Positions 24,426-32,972 of a stretch of 64,000 nt of DNA are shown piece by piece. Every line of letters starts with the position of its first letter. Position 1 is the stretch's first letter. Position numbers and translations under genes: made by a program. Origin of the DNA: Candidatus Saccharimonadota bacterium (GTDB lineage: Bacteria; Patescibacteriota; Saccharimonadia; Saccharimonadales; UBA4665). The stretch covers positions 1 to 64,000 of the forward strand of contig JAQGGZ010000005.1 of NCBI GenBank assembly GCA_028289125.1, read 5' to 3'. A model generated the notes under the pieces. It was given only the letters and a program-made list of their open reading frames with translations. It did no database searches and was not told the DNA's origin.

Positions 24426-25565
24426 ATGGCATATAAGAAAAAAATCGTCACAGCCACTCCGGCGAACCCGACCTTCGACCTGCACCGTACGCTGCCCAAC
24501 CCGACGTATGGTTCTACCGCCGTAGCCGGCGCACCCGTCAAGAGGCGTGACCGTAAGTTGATTTTCAAGCGTATTATGGCTACGCTCCTGATTTTGCTGC
24601 TTTTCGTAGGTGGTTTTCTGGGATGGAAGCTGTATAGCAACTCCTCTAAGGTGTTCGATGGTAATATCTTCGGTCTGTTGCAAAGCACGAAGCTCGATGG
24701 TGAAGACGTAGGCCGCGTCAACTTGCTGCTCATCGGTAATTCAGCTGATGACCCCAATCACGGTGGCGCTCAGCTGACTGACTCGATCATGATAGTCAGT
24801 ATCAATACCGCGACGAACAAAGCTTTTTTGATCAGCGTTCCGCGTGACCTCTACGTTGAAATACCTGATAACGGCTACGCCAAGATAAATGAGACGTATC
24901 AGGATGGGGAGCGTGACGGATACGAGGGTGGCGGCGCTGCTTTGCTGGAATCGTTGCTTGAAGAACGCCTGGGCATCAATATCAACTATTATGCCCTGGT
25001 CAACTACACCGCTTTCCGTGACACGGTGAACGCGCTCGGCGGCATCCAGGTCACGATCAACAGCACTAGCAAATACGGAATCTATGATCCCAACATCTCC
25101 AAAGTTGACGGCGGCCCGTTGAAACTGGCGAACGGAACTCAGACACTCAACGGGCAAACCGCCCTTAATCTGGCTCGAGCCCGTGGGGCTGCAGGTGGCT
25201 ACGGTCTGTCAAAGGGTGACTTTGACCGCACGGCCAACCAACGCATGATGTTGGTTGCGCTGAAGGACAAGGCTGCGAGTGCCAGTACGCTCTCGAACCC
25301 GATCAAGGTCGCTGCCCTGCTCGACGCTCTCGGCAACAACGTCAAGACAGATATGAACACCAGCGAGGCCCGCCGGTTGTATGACATTAGTAAAAAAATC
25401 GCCAGCAGTGACATCGCCTCGGCGTCGCTCAACGGTACCGACACCGACCGCTTACTGACGGGCTATACGACCAGGACCGGCCAATCGGCGCTTATTCCAG
25501 TCGCCGGTGTAGATGATTACTCTGATATTCAGAGCTACATCGACCAGCTGTTGAGCACTAATTAG
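24426..25565 (+). CDS. LytR-CpsA-Psr (LCP) family cell-wall polymer ligase
   Basis: 379 aa. A cytoplasmic N-terminus with basic residues precedes one helix (about 44-64) and an extracellular LCP domain (about 95-260). Conserved parts are NLLLIGNSADD, LTDSIMIVSIN, the phosphate-binding arginine in SVPRDLYVEIP, KINETYQDG, and ALNLARARG. A C-terminal helical part follows (260-379). LCP enzymes transfer undecaprenyl-linked glycopolymers to peptidoglycan or proteins, which fits the nearby envelope genes. A TTTGCA-N17-TATACT promoter (24375-24403) gives a short leader. Confidence 0.93.
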   Translation: MAYKKKIVTATPANPTFDLHRTLPNPTYGSTAVAGAPVKRRDRKLIFKRIMATLLILLLFVGGFLGWKLYSNSSKVFDGNIFGLLQSTKLDGEDVGRVNLLLIGNSADDPNHGGAQLTDSIMIVSINTATNKAFLISVPRDLYVEIPDNGYAKINETYQDGERDGYEGGGAALLESLLEERLGININYYALVNYTAFRDTVNALGGIQVTINSTSKYGIYDPNISKVDGGPLKLANGTQTLNGQTALNLARARGAAGGYGLSKGDFDRTANQRMMLVALKDKAASASTLSNPIKVAALLDALGNNVKTDMNTSEARRLYDISKKIASSDIASASLNGTDTDRLLTGYTTRTGQSALIPVAGVDDYSDIQSYIDQLLSTN

Positions 25566-25566
25566 T

Positions 25567-25574
25567 GATATAAT
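25567..25574 (+). promoter_or_regulatory. Extended -10 box of the Crp-type regulator gene
   Basis: TG-A-TATAAT (TATAAT at 25569-25574) ends 8 nt before the ATG at 25583. No -35 and no ribosome site are visible. It begins in the last bases after the LCP stop codon. Confidence 0.55.
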
Positions 25575-25582
25575 ATTGACAC

Positions 25583-26263
25583 ATGACGACGGCCCAGTTC
25601 CAGAAATGGCACAAATTTTTAATAGACTTCCAGAAGAAGTCTTTTAAAAAGGGCGACATCCTACTTTTTCAAGGTGAAGCCCCTCGTTTCGCCTACGTGG
25701 TCAGCCACGGTATCGTCAAAGCGTATAACATCAACAGCCAGGGTGATGAGCAGCTTGTCCATTTCAGTACCGCACTTGAGGTATTGCCACTGCCGTGGGT
25801 GTTCAATAAGGCAGCGAACGCCTTGTATTATTACGAGGCCCTGACTGATGGCAGCTATTTCTGCGTCGACAAGGATAAGTACCTGGAATTCATCAAAGGC
25901 GACCCCGATATCCTGTATAGCGAATTAGAACGAACCGTCGTCAACTACGTCGGTAAGACTATGAGCTTCAATGCCCTTCTCTACTCAAAGGCCGGTGAAA
26001 AACTCATCAATACCCTACGCTACCTTATCCTCAGTTATGGCAATAAGCGTGAAGACAGCATTGAGATCCGTTTGCGCCTTACACAACAGGACTTTGCGAA
26101 CCTGACCGGGCTAACGCGTGAAACGGTCTCCATCGAGCTCATGAAGCTCAAGAAAGCCGGAATCATCGCTTACTCAAAGCAGACTAACTACACGATTAAT
26201 GTTTCAAAGATGAATGATCTGCTCAAGGAGCAGTTCGTCGCTGAGGTATCGATGCAGGTGTAG
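25583..26263 (+). CDS. Crp/Fnr-family transcriptional regulator
   Basis: 226 aa. The N-terminal cyclic-nucleotide-binding-like beta roll (about 15-125: KKSFKKGDILLFQGEAPRFAYVVSHGIVKAY) is followed by a dimer helix and a winged helix (about 150-215) with LTQQDFANLTGLTRETVSIELMKLKKAG, the Crp recognition helix. No Fe-S cysteine cluster like that of FNR is visible, and the cAMP-binding Arg/Glu pattern is not clear, so the ligand is unknown. It is the only protein in the window with a clear DNA-binding domain. A HAD gene follows 18 nt downstream. Confidence 0.93.
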   Translation: MTTAQFQKWHKFLIDFQKKSFKKGDILLFQGEAPRFAYVVSHGIVKAYNINSQGDEQLVHFSTALEVLPLPWVFNKAANALYYYEALTDGSYFCVDKDKYLEFIKGDPDILYSELERTVVNYVGKTMSFNALLYSKAGEKLINTLRYLILSYGNKREDSIEIRLRLTQQDFANLTGLTRETVSIELMKLKKAGIIAYSKQTNYTINVSKMNDLLKEQFVAEVSMQV

Positions 26264-26281
26264 GCCTGCGTAATCCCACCG

Positions 26282-26881
26282 ATGGTCAAAGCAATCCTGT
26301 TCGACTACGGTGGCGTCATGACAGAAGGTGGCCGTGGTGGCGAGCTTGTCCAAAAACTCGGCGAGGTCCTGCAAGTCGATGATGCAGCCGCTACCCATTT
26401 GTTCGAATCGGTCTGGTCAAGATTCACCCACGGCACAATTAGCGAGAGTGCATTATGGGAAATCATTGAATCAGCGACCGGCTTATCAGTGCCACAGTCA
26501 AAGCGCGCCATTTGGAATACTTGGCCGCACATGCGCCCCTATCCGCAGATGGTCGGCCTCATCGCGGATCTGAAAAAACGAGGTTACATGGTCGGGCTGT
26601 TGTCCAATACGGTAGCGGTGACTTCAAAGGCCATTCAAGAGCATGGTGGGTATGATGGTTTTGAACCGTTGATCCTATCGTATCAAGTCGGTCTGGCCAA
26701 ACCGGAGCCGGAGATTTACGAGTATGCCGAGAACCAGCTCCATGGTATTAAACCTGAAGAGATATTGTTCATCGATGATCAGGAACGTTGCCTTGAACCG
26801 GCTAAACGGCGTGGCTGGCAGACGATCATGGCGCTATCGCCTGAACAAATAACTACGGACATCGAAAAAATTATTTCTTAG
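26282..26881 (+). CDS. HAD-superfamily hydrolase
   Basis: 199 aa. Motif I lies in KAILFDYGGVMTEG; the first catalytic Asp is present but the second is replaced by Gly (DYGGV), as in many sub-family members of the haloacid dehalogenase/epoxide hydrolase type. Motif II is LLSNT, motif III the lysine in GLAKPEPEIYEYA, and motif IV ILFIDDQERCLEPA. Phosphatase activity on a small metabolite is likely, but the substrate is unknown. It follows the Crp gene closely, and its 3' end overlaps the convergent response regulator by 11 nt. Confidence 0.87.
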   Translation: MVKAILFDYGGVMTEGGRGGELVQKLGEVLQVDDAAATHLFESVWSRFTHGTISESALWEIIESATGLSVPQSKRAIWNTWPHMRPYPQMVGLIADLKKRGYMVGLLSNTVAVTSKAIQEHGGYDGFEPLILSYQVGLAKPEPEIYEYAENQLHGIKPEEILFIDDQERCLEPAKRRGWQTIMALSPEQITTDIEKIIS

Positions 26882-27251
26882 CGGTCGCAGGTGTGCCAAG
26901 GATATTGTTAACGACCTTCAGCAGGCCTTGCGGACCGGTCCAAGCCTTGACGACGCATTTGTCGGCGCCAAGACGAAAAGCTTCGTTAATTTCTTTTGAA
27001 TTTTCCAGGTTGGTGAATACCAATACCTTGGCGTGCGAGGTCATGTTGCGGAATTCGTTGAGGAAATCGATCCCGGACATTACCGGCATCAGCAGGTCGA
27101 GAACAATCAGGTCGGGTGTAAAATCTTTAAGCTTCTTCAGCCCCTCTTCACCGTTGTACGCGGTCTCGACGACATGCTTTTCATGTTCGAGGATAATGCG
27201 ATAGGCGGTGTTGAGGTCGTGATCGTCTTCTACTACCAGAATTTGTGCCAT
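26871..27251 (-). CDS. Single-domain response regulator (receiver only)
   Basis: 126 aa. The acidic pair is in VVEDDHD, the phosphoacceptor is Asp52 in LIVLDLLMPVMSG, Thr is in LVFTN and Lys in CVVKAW. There is no output domain, so it acts as a phosphate carrier or through protein contacts. It lies 84 nt downstream of a histidine kinase gene on the same strand, its likely partner. An AGGGAAG-like ribosome site precedes the ATG. Confidence 0.93.
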   Translation of the reverse strand: MAQILVVEDDHDLNTAYRIILEHEKHVVETAYNGEEGLKKLKDFTPDLIVLDLLMPVMSGIDFLNEFRNMTSHAKVLVFTNLENSKEINEAFRLGADKCVVKAWTGPQGLLKVVNNILGTPATAKK

Positions 27252-27335
27252 GTATGTTTCTTCCCTAATTCAATGGGTTCATTCTATCTTATAAATTGTA
27301 TTTTGGACAGTGAAAATTCTAATTGTTGCTTCTGG

Positions 27336-28505
27336 CTATATTGAAATTTTGGCTGGGACTACTGTGTCGTAAGACGGCAAGGTAAACGTAAAGGTTGTGC
27401 CCTGATTCTCGAAGCTGGTAAACATAAGGTCTCCACCGAGTCTTTCGGCGATATTCTTTACGAGATATAAGCCGAGGCCGGTGCCGGTAGTGTCTCGTTT
27501 CAGGATGTTCGTGGCCCGGTAAAACTTAGTAAATATCCTGTCTTGCTCGCCTAGGGGAATACCGAACCCGCTATCGATCACTTCTACGACCGCAGTGTGG
27601 CCCTCTTTCGTTAATCGGATGGTGACGTCACCTCCTTCAGGTGTGTATTTGACGGCATTTGTCAGGAGATTGATCACGACTTCTCGTATGAGCGACGGGT
27701 CGCTATCGACTATCAAAGGGTCATCGGTTGGTTGATACGTCATCTTGATATTTTTTTCCTTGGCAAGGCTATCGAGTTCACTCATGACATTACGGGCCAA
27801 CATGTTTAGATCGGTCTCCTCGGTGTTTATGAGCAAGTTCCCAGCTTCGATGCGAGTAATGTTGAGCAGCGTACTGATAAGGTCGTTCATGCGTTCGCTG
27901 GCATCGAGTATCGTGTTCAGGAAGGACGCCTGCACCTCGGTCACTTCGCCGATGTAACCTTGCAGGAACATATTAGTGTAGGTCTGGACTGCAGCGAGCG
28001 GTGTACGCAGCTGGTGTGAGGCCAGTGAGATGAAGTCAGCCTTCAGTTTGTCCATCTCATTTTCTAGAGTGATATCGCGGAATATCTCAATCGCACCGAT
28101 CGGCTTATTGCGCAACATGATCGGCGAGATAGTCACATGTACCGGCATATGGCTGCCGTCCTTGCGGACGTAGTACATCTTTTCTTTGATAGTCTCCCCG
28201 TTGACGAAGGAGCGGCTGATCGGGCGGTCGATATTACGGATTGGTTTGCCACTTTCGGTCACTGCTCGTATTTTCTTAGGGAACCATTTTCCAATCATTT
28301 CGCGTCGCGGGTAGCCGAGCAAATCGATTGCCCGCTGATTGACCCGAATGATCTTACCGTTCTCATCGGTGGCAATGACACCTTCACCGATACTCAGGAA
28401 CAAGGCATCCGTCTTAGCCCGCTCTTCACGGGCGATGGCAGCCTGGACCTTGAAGGACTTTATCAGCTCCTGCGGTGTGGGGACGTTTGCGTCATTAGAG
28501 GTCAA
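27336..28505 (-). CDS. Cytosolic PAS-containing sensor histidine kinase
   Basis: 389 aa and no membrane helix. The PAS domain (about 30-150) contains GEGVIATDENGKIIRVNQRA and a PAC-like end. HisKA has His164 in SLASHQLRTPLAAVQ. The HATPase domain has NLLTNAVKYT (N box), VIDSGFGIPL (G1) and TGTGLGLYLVKNIAERLGG (G2). It senses an intracellular cue and phosphorylates a receiver such as the one encoded at 26871. Its start overlaps the preceding small gene by 4 nt (ATGA), making a three-gene unit with a membrane protein. Confidence 0.93.
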   Translation of the reverse strand: MTSNDANVPTPQELIKSFKVQAAIAREERAKTDALFLSIGEGVIATDENGKIIRVNQRAIDLLGYPRREMIGKWFPKKIRAVTESGKPIRNIDRPISRSFVNGETIKEKMYYVRKDGSHMPVHVTISPIMLRNKPIGAIEIFRDITLENEMDKLKADFISLASHQLRTPLAAVQTYTNMFLQGYIGEVTEVQASFLNTILDASERMNDLISTLLNITRIEAGNLLINTEETDLNMLARNVMSELDSLAKEKNIKMTYQPTDDPLIVDSDPSLIREVVINLLTNAVKYTPEGGDVTIRLTKEGHTAVVEVIDSGFGIPLGEQDRIFTKFYRATNILKRDTTGTGLGLYLVKNIAERLGGDLMFTSFENQGTTFTFTLPSYDTVVPAKISI

Positions 28506-28768
28506 GTCGTTCTTCCTTTCAACTTCGTAAGTTCAGTCAGATCAGCGATATAACTATTGGCTATTTCGGCGTCCTCGGTAAGGACAGAAATCGTAGCCTT
28601 GATCCAGCGTATGAGTTGTGCCAAATCCTTTCTCGTCAGATCAGCCGGATCCTTGTTGAGGTGATTGCGGATTTGCCGGCTGACGAACCGTTCGGACGCC
28701 GGGCCAAGGTAATCACTGGTCACGGTGATGACTTGTTCGTAGAGGGTGGGAGACTGTGGCGTCGCCAT
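28502..28768 (-). CDS. Small helical protein coupled to a histidine kinase
   Basis: 88 aa from MATPQSPTLYEQVIT. Predicted mostly alpha-helical, with no membrane segment (DYLGPASERFVSRQIRNHL, then LAQLIRWIKATISVLTEDAEIANSY). I do not recognise a family. It begins 2 nt after the membrane-protein stop and ends in a 4-nt overlap with the kinase start. Tight coupling suggests a regulator or scaffold of that kinase. The reading frame extends 22 codons upstream, but the shorter start avoids overlap. Confidence 0.7.
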   Translation of the reverse strand: MATPQSPTLYEQVITVTSDYLGPASERFVSRQIRNHLNKDPADLTRKDLAQLIRWIKATISVLTEDAEIANSYIADLTELTKLKGRTT

Positions 28769-28770
28769 CG

Positions 28771-29718
28771 CTATACCTCTTCGATTTTTTGCAGATGACC
28801 TGCCCCGGTTGCTATCAGTATGTATCCAAGACACATGATGGCGTAGATTATGTAGGCGATACAGAAAAGCGTCAGACGTGAGAGGTTCAGGGATTGGCGC
28901 GACAGCGTGGTTATGAACTGCAATGCGATGTTCAGAAAAATTACCGTTGCGAACCCGGCTGTCAGGTTGCGCAGCGCCCGTCGGTAGACGTTGCCTTTGA
29001 CGAAGTGCTGGTAGCGGATAAATTCATAGATGCTCCGTACGCCCAACGTCCAGAGGAAGAGGTATGGTACGACGAGCGTGTATATGACTGCCCAGGCCGG
29101 CAGGTAATGCCATACGTTGTTGATGCTCGGTGCAGCGCTAGGGTCGGACACATTGTTGGCTACCAGAAAACAGAAACTCGCCCCGACGGCAATGCCGACA
29201 AAAAGCAGTACTCCGGTCAGCTTGTTCAGTGGGTAGCCTTTAGCGAGACGGTTGATGCCATTGGTACCGCGGGCGATCAACAGGATGGCTATGGCGGTTA
29301 CGATCAGCTGGCTGTATGTCGTGGCTATCCCGGCAAAGCTGACCGATATGACATCATGTTGCAGAAGTAAGACCCATAAGTTGTTAAGCACGTATAGTGC
29401 CGGCATACCGATAGACAGGGCCAGTAAGCCGTTCTTTATGTATGCGAAGTGACGCCCGTCCTTGTTGTCTCCAAGGTGATTGACGTAGCCGTCCAAACGG
29501 AGATAGCTCAACAGAACGACCAGCCAGATGAGCTCAAGGGGCAATCTTAAAAGGAGACTCACCAGCCGGTCGTTGTCCGCTCCCAGGTGCGTAGACAGTA
29601 ACGCACTGGCAGGGTTTGTCAGGTAAATGAGGATAAAGTAGAGAGCCGCAAGAAACCCGAATAGCATGTAAAGACGATAACGGTGTGTTGAATGGCTGTG
29701 ATGTTTCACCTGATCCAT
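28771..29718 (-). CDS. Multi-pass membrane protein of the kinase cluster
   Basis: 315 aa with about eight hydrophobic helices after a His-rich N-terminus (MDQVKHHSHSTHRYR). No family is recognised. The helices contain few charges (EFIRYQHFVKG loop). It may be the sensory membrane component feeding the following small protein and PAS kinase, as these three genes are fused head to tail. A TATAAT box 7 nt before 29718 supports this start; an ATG at 29727 overlaps the -10 box itself. Confidence 0.75.
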   Translation of the reverse strand: MDQVKHHSHSTHRYRLYMLFGFLAALYFILIYLTNPASALLSTHLGADNDRLVSLLLRLPLELIWLVVLLSYLRLDGYVNHLGDNKDGRHFAYIKNGLLALSIGMPALYVLNNLWVLLLQHDVISVSFAGIATTYSQLIVTAIAILLIARGTNGINRLAKGYPLNKLTGVLLFVGIAVGASFCFLVANNVSDPSAAPSINNVWHYLPAWAVIYTLVVPYLFLWTLGVRSIYEFIRYQHFVKGNVYRRALRNLTAGFATVIFLNIALQFITTLSRQSLNLSRLTLFCIAYIIYAIMCLGYILIATGAGHLQKIEEV

Positions 29719-29725
29719 TACTTCC

Positions 29726-29731
29726 ATTATA
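29726..29731 (-). promoter_or_regulatory. -10 box of the membrane protein-kinase operon
   Basis: A perfect TATAAT on the minus strand, 7 nt before the ATG at 29718. No ribosome site. Confidence 0.5.
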
Positions 29732-29876
29732 CGTAACCTTATTCGTAAGTAAAATCGGTGTATCCGATTCTGAACCAAACCAAAATCGAATCCTACTAGC
29801 CCGTCCACGCCTACTCCTTATGTTATAGATGGACTATACGTAATGAGCAGATTTCTGACAGTAATAAATATAACTA

Positions 29877-30599
29877 TTAAGGCATCAGGTCAAGGCGTAC
29901 GAACTGCTCTGCCAAGTCATAGGGCTGCCCTGCTGCTGCCCGGCCACCTATCCGCTCGACGAGTTCTGTCAAGGCGGCATCATCGGCTGGCACCTGACTG
30001 GCGTGGGCTCTCAGCACGTCTAATTTTTTTGATCGCCATGATGAAAGATCGGTCCAGTAATTACCCGTCGTCATATTTATCAGTAGCGCCTGTTTGACTT
30101 TATGAGGTTCCAGATGCTCGTCGGTGTATAGTTCCGGAAATGACAGATGGTCGCGGGCCAGGGGGAAAACCGCATCGAGTGTCGCCTGCCCGGCCGCGCG
30201 GTGATCGGGGTGATTGACGAAACCGGTCTCGACGTCGTAGAGGACAGAAGGATCCATCGTCACTACGACATCCGGCCGGATTCGCCGGATGTAACGGACA
30301 ATTTCACGCTTGAGCTCCATCGTGACCTCCAGTCCGCCGTCGGGGTAATCAAGAAAAAAGACATCTTTAAGGCCGAGAACCTTGCCGGCGGCTACCTGTT
30401 CGGCGCGCCGTGTCTGAGTAAGCTCTTCAGGGCTAACCTCGTAGTCGGTCGAACCTTTGCTGCCGTCGGTCAGAATCAGATAGTACGCTTCCGTACCCTG
30501 TGCTATCCATTTTGCGAATGTGCCGCTGGCGCCGAAGTCAAGATCGTCCGGATGAGCTACGATGCCGAGGGCGATGGCTGGTTGCAAAGAATCATTCAT
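29877..30599 (-). CDS. PIG-L family N-deacetylase
   Basis: 240 aa. The zinc site motif AHPDDLDFG starts near residue 15 and the second site VNHPDHRAAGQ lies near 140, as in MshB/BshB and LmbE proteins. These enzymes remove acetyl groups from N-acetylglucosamine conjugates, including in the synthesis of the thiols mycothiol and bacillithiol. It is divergent from, and shares a 35-bp promoter with, a gene resembling the mycothiol cysteine ligase MshC. A TGTTAAACT box ends 6 nt before the ATG. Confidence 0.92.
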   Translation of the reverse strand: MNDSLQPAIALGIVAHPDDLDFGASGTFAKWIAQGTEAYYLILTDGSKGSTDYEVSPEELTQTRRAEQVAAGKVLGLKDVFFLDYPDGGLEVTMELKREIVRYIRRIRPDVVVTMDPSVLYDVETGFVNHPDHRAAGQATLDAVFPLARDHLSFPELYTDEHLEPHKVKQALLINMTTGNYWTDLSSWRSKKLDVLRAHASQVPADDAALTELVERIGGRAAAGQPYDLAEQFVRLDLMP

Positions 30600-30605
30600 A
30601 TTTCC

Positions 30606-30627
30606 AGTTTAACAAATCATATATAAT
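30606..30627. promoter_or_regulatory. Back-to-back leaderless -10 boxes, PIG-L and cysteine ligase
   Basis: TG-T-TAAACT on the minus strand (box 30606-30611) ends 6 nt before the PIG-L ATG. TATAAT on the plus strand (30622-30627) ends 7 nt before a TTG start at 30635. The start codons are 35 bp apart, the same arrangement as xth/pyrH. Confidence 0.55.
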
Positions 30628-30634
30628 TGATAGC

Positions 30635-31798
30635 TTGAAACTCTACGATACCCGTACCAAATCTTATCGCCAGTACGTGCCGCAAGCCACGGTTGGAATG
30701 TATGTCTGCGGTATCACGCCGTATGCGGCCGCCCATCTCGGACATGCCTTTACGTTCCTGACGTACGATCTCCTACAACGTCGTCTTGAAGATATGGGAA
30801 GCGCAGTACATATGGTGCGTAACATCACGGATGTTGACGAACCGTTGTATGCCAAAGCCGATGAGCTCGAGCTGCACTACACCGATTTGGCAGAGAATGA
30901 AATCGCGCTTTTCCATAAGGCGATGTGCGCCCTGAATATGCGAGTCGACACGTCTCAGCCCCGGGCAAGCGAATTCATCGCCGAAATGGCTGAAGCGGTA
31001 CAACGATTACTGGACTCGGGCGTGGGCTACCGCTTGGACAAGGATGTCTACTTCGATACTACCAAGGTTGACGAGTACGGTTCATTCTTCGGATACAAAC
31101 TGGACTTGGCAATCGCGATAGATCGTCTGCGGGGCGGCAATCCTGACTTGAAAGCCAAGCGCAACAAACAGGATTTTCTTTTATGGAAAAGCGTTGATGA
31201 TTCAGATGACCCTGCTCAGTGGGACAGCCCGGTCGGTCGAGGGCGTCCCGGCTGGCACATCGAGTGCAGTGTCATGTCACGCCACCTGCTCGGCGATACG
31301 TTTGATATACACGGCGGCGGGACGGATCTCGTCTACCCTCACCATGAAGCGGAAATCGCTCAGAGCAAAGCGCTTCACGGCCACAACCCGGCAGATTTCT
31401 GGGTGCACACTTCCCCTATCCTGCTCGCCGGAGAAAAGATGAGCAAATCACTGGGCAATCTGATATTCGTGTCCGATTTATTACGTGAGCATCCGATGCC
31501 CGTCGTGCGCCTGGCGCTGATGCATTATCACCACCGCATCGGCGGAGAATGGGCTGAACAACTGCTGCACGAAGCCACTGAACTCTGGAAAAAACTGTCG
31601 GCAGCAAGTGGCCGGCGGTCGGTAGCCGCTGTTGAGACTCTTCTGCGTGAAACCCGGGCTGCTCTAGACGATGATATAAATACACTGGAGGTAATCGACG
31701 CCTTGCATCGGTTCGCTGACGCTCCGGCAGTCGTAGCCACAGACAGCTCGGCACAGTTAGACAAAGTATGGCGATTACTCGGCCTTAAAGCTATTTAG
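30635..31798 (+). CDS. MshC/CysRS-family cysteine-activating ligase
   Basis: 387 aa from a TTG start; no in-frame ATG fits, and the protein begins (M)KLYDTRTKSY like the family. The HIGH-type motif is HLGH after MYVCGITPYAAA, and the KMSKS motif is exact in GEKMSKSLGN. The zinc-binding Cys and His are present (CGITPY; WHIECSV; GGGTDLVYPHHE). CGITPY, HLGHA, NITDVDEPL and the short length (MshC about 410, CysRS about 460 aa) resemble mycothiol ligase MshC more than typical CysRS (CGPTVY, HIGNAR). It either charges tRNA-Cys or joins cysteine to an amino sugar. The divergent PIG-L gene fits the second idea. Confidence 0.85.
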   Translation: MKLYDTRTKSYRQYVPQATVGMYVCGITPYAAAHLGHAFTFLTYDLLQRRLEDMGSAVHMVRNITDVDEPLYAKADELELHYTDLAENEIALFHKAMCALNMRVDTSQPRASEFIAEMAEAVQRLLDSGVGYRLDKDVYFDTTKVDEYGSFFGYKLDLAIAIDRLRGGNPDLKAKRNKQDFLLWKSVDDSDDPAQWDSPVGRGRPGWHIECSVMSRHLLGDTFDIHGGGTDLVYPHHEAEIAQSKALHGHNPADFWVHTSPILLAGEKMSKSLGNLIFVSDLLREHPMPVVRLALMHYHHRIGGEWAEQLLHEATELWKKLSAASGRRSVAAVETLLRETRAALDDDINTLEVIDALHRFADAPAVVATDSSAQLDKVWRLLGLKAI

Positions 31799-32171
31799 TA
31801 GACTGGCCGACCAGCGTCCACCAATAAGCCGAGCCTATAGACGGCGATAATTGGAGCTGATCGTATATCATGCCGTAGCGTACGGGTACGTCAGCCATGA
31901 TAAGTTCGTACTGACGCTTAAGCAATGGTGTCGAAGGGATGCTGCTGCCCTCAAGGCCTCCAGCCGAAAACGACGGGCTGACTGACGCATCGGAATTACT
32001 GAATATCTGCTGGATGACGCCCCTGTCACTGACGGCCACGCTTATTCGGCTTCCGACCCTGGCTTGCACGGTTATGACCTGGCTGCTGCTGAGCGTATCA
32101 GCTTTGGCAAGCGACGGTACTGCCGCCACGACCGCCACGATTGCCAGCAGAACCGATGGGATTCTGTTCAT
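31791..32171 (-). CDS. Small secreted protein
   Basis: 126 aa with a signal peptide (1-24, ending in SLAKA-D). The mature ~100 residues are beta-rich (VITVQARVGSRISVAVSDRGVI) and contain no cysteine. No family was recognised. An AGGGGG ribosome site lies 7 nt before the ATG. Its stop overlaps the end of the convergent cysteine-ligase gene by 8 nt. Confidence 0.72.
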   Translation of the reverse strand: MNRIPSVLLAIVAVVAAVPSLAKADTLSSSQVITVQARVGSRISVAVSDRGVIQQIFSNSDASVSPSFSAGGLEGSSIPSTPLLKRQYELIMADVPVRYGMIYDQLQLSPSIGSAYWWTLVGQSTK

Positions 32172-32260
32172 TTATAAGCCCCCTGTCATCTCATAATTGA
32201 TATGGTAATAGTACGGTCTTTATGAACCGACAGCAGTAACATAACCGACAGCGACACGGG

Positions 32261-32971
32261 TCATTTCTGCTCCTCCCGAGCATGATCAATCAAAGTCTGG
32301 CCGCCCCGCTCAAGCCAACGATTATATGTCAGACTTTGACTGCCGCCCCGCTCAAGCCACATATTGCGGGCGTCGCGCGAATAAATCAGGCTTTCGTCAG
32401 GGCCGACGCCGTGTCCTTTCAGGAACTCATTGGTAACGCCTGGCCCGCCGTTGTATCCCATGGCGATCTGTTCCACCGTATCTTCCCAGCCCGGCCCTTG
32501 ATCGGGGTCCCCGAACTCATCACGTAAGTGCGCCAGATAGGCTACGCCGAACTCGATGTTGGTCCGTGGGTCCCAGATATCATAATGATCGACCGGCTCC
32601 TTCAGGTACATCTTGGCGATGTCACCAGCCGTCGGAGGAGTGACCTGCATCAGCCCCTGTGCACCGGCTTCACTCCCGGCTTTAGACCAACCGCCTGATT
32701 CCAGCGTCATGATGATGGCTGTCAGGTTCGGATCGATGTCATACTTGGCGGACATCTCCTCGATGTCTTTTTTCCAATGCAGGACGGTCGGCGATACCCA
32801 CGGTATGGTGACTGACTCTGATGCGGGGGCTAAAGGCTCGTGCGAATTGTGTATGATGGCGTTCCCTCCGATACCGATTGCTGCCCCGGAAATCAACAAG
32901 GCTACCCCTGCTGCCAAGACCGAACGGCGAGTAAGCTTTACTTCTTTGTTCAGGTCAAGGCGTTCCGCCAT
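32261..32971 (-). CDS. Lytic transglycosylase-like (SLT) protein
   Basis: 236 aa. A TRRSVLAAG twin-arginine-like stretch begins a hydrophobic signal or anchor (about 14-40). The goose-type/SLT core has the catalytic glutamate in IIMTLESGGW, then GAQGLMQVTPPTA and AMGYNGGPG. It cleaves peptidoglycan glycan strands. The last 30 residues hold a duplicated WLERGG motif (MWLERGGSQSL then RWLERGGQTL), visible in the DNA as a direct repeat near 32300-32360. The gene starts 1 nt after the hybrid kinase stop and probably belongs to that operon. Confidence 0.9.
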   Translation of the reverse strand: MAERLDLNKEVKLTRRSVLAAGVALLISGAAIGIGGNAIIHNSHEPLAPASESVTIPWVSPTVLHWKKDIEEMSAKYDIDPNLTAIIMTLESGGWSKAGSEAGAQGLMQVTPPTAGDIAKMYLKEPVDHYDIWDPRTNIEFGVAYLAHLRDEFGDPDQGPGWEDTVEQIAMGYNGGPGVTNEFLKGHGVGPDESLIYSRDARNMWLERGGSQSLTYNRWLERGGQTLIDHAREEQK

Positions 32972-32972
32972 A

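Noticed and set aside
24360-24683. Minus-strand frame opposite the LCP gene start
   Set aside because: Antisense to the conserved LCP protein and lacking any recognisable feature.
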